DNA of 64,000 nt from Acidobacteriota bacterium. GTDB taxonomy: Bacteria > Acidobacteriota > UBA890 > WLXD01. Each line of letters begins with the position of its first letter. Position 1 is the first letter of the stretch. The DNA lies in assembly GCA_012103255.1 (NCBI GenBank), contig WLXD01000001.1, forward strand, positions 744,001 through 808,000, given 5' to 3'. The notes below the pieces were generated by a model, which did no database searches, had not been told where the DNA came from, and saw only the letters and a list, made by a program, of their open reading frames with translations. Position numbers and translations under genes: made by a program. Below, piece after piece: positions 62,791 through 64,000 of this stretch.

Positions 62791-64000
62791 CTATCGGCCG
62801 CTGCCCTTCGTGGGTGCCGCGATTTCGCGGAACTGCGAACGGTACAGCTGCGCGTACAGATCTCCACTCCCCAGGAGGAGGTCGTGCGTTCCACGCTCGA
62901 CGACCCGGCCGTCCTCGAGCACCACGATCAGGTCGGCCCCGATGATCGTACTGAGCCTGTGTGCGATGACGATCGACGTGCGCTCGGCCAGGAGCGTGCC
63001 GAGTGCCTCCTGGATCAATGTCTCCGTGCGGGAGTCGAGTGACGAGGTGGCCTCGTCGAGGATCAAGATTGCCGGGTCGCGGAGCAGTTCGCGGGCGATG
63101 GCGAGGCGCTGGCGTTGGCCACCCGAGAGCTTCACTCCGCGCTCTCCGATCACCGTGTCGAAGCCGTCGGGCATGGCCGTGATGAATTCTGTCGCGTTGG
63201 CCGCGGCCGCCGCCTCCTCGATTGTTGCGCGAGTCGCCCCGCGGGCACCGTAGGCGATGTTGTCGGCGACCGAGCGGTCGAACAGAAAGATCTCCTGCGG
63301 TACGAGTCCGACCCGTGATCGATACCAGCGCAGATCCAGGCCGCGTAGGTCGTGGCCGTCGACCAGGATTTGCCCGGCGGTCGGATCGTAGAAGCGGCCG
63401 AGCAGCGACGCGAGCGTGCTCTTGCCCGCGCCCGATGGCCCCACGAGTGCAACCGTCTGACGCGGCGCTACTTCCAGGCTGATGTTGTGCAGAACCGGTT
63501 GCCCGGGTACGTATTCGAAACCGAGGTGATCGAAGCGGACGGAACCGGTGAGTGCCGCGGGGCGTACCGTGCCATCGGCAACGACCTCGGCCTCGGTGTC
63601 CAGCACTTCGTAGATGCGTTCGAGCGAAGCGAGCGAGCGCTGGAGTCGCGGATTGAGTCCAACGATACTGGCCACCGCGCCGAAGAGGCTCGTCAGGTAC
63701 ATGAAGAACGCGAACAGACCACCAACGGTGAAGTCGCTTGTCACGATGAGCCAGACACCTCCGAGCACGATGATGGTCGGGGCCACGCCGCCGATCAGTC
63801 CGAAGACGTGATCGGTGATCAGCGAGAACATGTCGCGTCGCACCGCCGCCCTGACGCTGTGGTGGAGCACGCTCAGAAATCGGAGTGACTCGCGCCGTTC
63901 GGACGCCGTTCCGATGACCAGGGCGTGTCCCGAGAGGCTCTGGTGAAGCGTGCTGCTCACCGCGGTCCACCTTTCCCTGGCTGTCTTCGACAGTCGGCGC
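62791..64000 (-). CDS. ABC exporter half-transporter, MsbA-like (5' end beyond the window)
   Basis: The frame is open to the right edge, so the N-terminal membrane helices are missing. About 400 residues are visible. The last part of the transmembrane domain includes RERWTAVSSTLHQSLSGHALVIGTASERRES and two helices. The ATPase domain has Walker A GPSGAGKST, Q-loop VPQEIFLFDRSVADNIAYG, signature KLSGGQRQRLAIAREL, Walker B ILILDEATSSLD and His in IAHRLST. Type IV exporters of this kind move lipids or drugs as dimers. The substrate is unknown. Confidence 0.92.
   Translation of the reverse strand, partial: RRLSKTARERWTAVSSTLHQSLSGHALVIGTASERRESLRFLSVLHHSVRAAVRRDMFSLITDHVFGLIGGVAPTIIVLGGVWLIVTSDFTVGGLFAFFMYLTSLFGAVASIVGLNPRLQRSLASLERIYEVLDTEAEVVADGTVRPAALTGSVRFDHLGFEYVPGQPVLHNISLEVAPRQTVALVGPSGAGKSTLASLLGRFYDPTAGQILVDGHDLRGLDLRWYRSRVGLVPQEIFLFDRSVADNIAYGARGATRATIEEAAAAANATEFITAMPDGFDTVIGERGVKLSGGQRQRLAIARELLRDPAILILDEATSSLDSRTETLIQEALGTLLAERTSIVIAHRLSTIIGADLIVVLEDGRVVERGTHDLLLGSGDLYAQLYRSQFREIAAPTKGSGR

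Overview
This is a contiguous 64 kb stretch of a high-GC, densely coding bacterial chromosome. It holds about 50 protein genes and two tRNA genes, with no gene-free gap longer than about 270 bp. I saw no insertion sequence, prophage, CRISPR array or plasmid function. Several gene types point to a lineage such as Acidobacteriota, with Gemmatimonadota or a relative as the alternative: PadR-regulated ADOP permeases, a DUF1501/DUF1800 pair, a DUF5916 outer-membrane protein, S9 peptidases, a YtcJ-type amidohydrolase, a HAAS-RDD fusion and an eukaryote-like Ser/Thr kinase. This assignment is inference from gene content. No rRNA is present to settle it. Both ends cut genes: a membrane-anchored protein at the left and an ABC exporter at the right.

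Left part (1-13.8 kb): a truncated-looking CadC-type regulator, a PQQ-type propeller, an MFS transporter, and an Uup-like ABC-F ATPase beside a glutaredoxin-like protein. A TetR/SDR unit follows in which the same palindrome lies before both genes. Next come a BNR-repeat sialidase-like protein and a compact operon encoding an ArsR/SoxR-like regulator, a SoxC-type molybdenum sulfite dehydrogenase, a SoxD-like cytochrome c and a DoxX-like protein. A secreted M23 protein and a membrane Ser/Thr kinase end the block. Centre-left (14-26 kb): an eukaryote-type cyclophilin, PadR plus ADOP permease 1, a HAD phosphatase, an S9 peptidase divergent from an amidohydrolase, a sterol-desaturase-like protein and the DUF1800/DUF1501 pair.

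Centre (26-37 kb): a TPR/TolB-like propeller protein, a DUF5916 outer-membrane protein and a two-component operon. A direct repeat TTGAC-N6-TTGAC (11-bp period, typical of OmpR/PhoB-family sites) lies upstream of all three units, so they probably form a local regulon. PadR plus ADOP permease 2 follows, then an orphan 3' part of a class II tRNA and an intact tRNA-Ser(CGA).

Right part (37.5-64 kb): a Sad-like aldehyde dehydrogenase, an Ig/LVIVD secreted protein, a second S9 peptidase, a YdjY-like fusion protein, a PAP2 phosphatase with an exported DJ-1/PfpI protein, and DUF481. A TAXI-TRAP uptake system follows whose permease is broken by a single-base frameshift. After it come a pseudopilin-domain lipoprotein, TadA beside its substrate tRNA-Arg(ACG), a TPR protein, a PhoB/PhoR-like pair, a Na+/Ca2+ antiporter, and an animal-type haem peroxidase divergent from a large outer-membrane protein with a possible kinase-like segment. 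A PadR/HAAS-RDD pair, an NAD-type isocitrate dehydrogenase and an ABC exporter close the window.

The most interesting signals are the direct-repeat regulon at 28.5-34.1 kb, tadA next to tRNA-Arg(ACG), the kinase-like outer-membrane protein at 57.9 kb, and the duplicated TetR operators at 6.4 and 7.1 kb.
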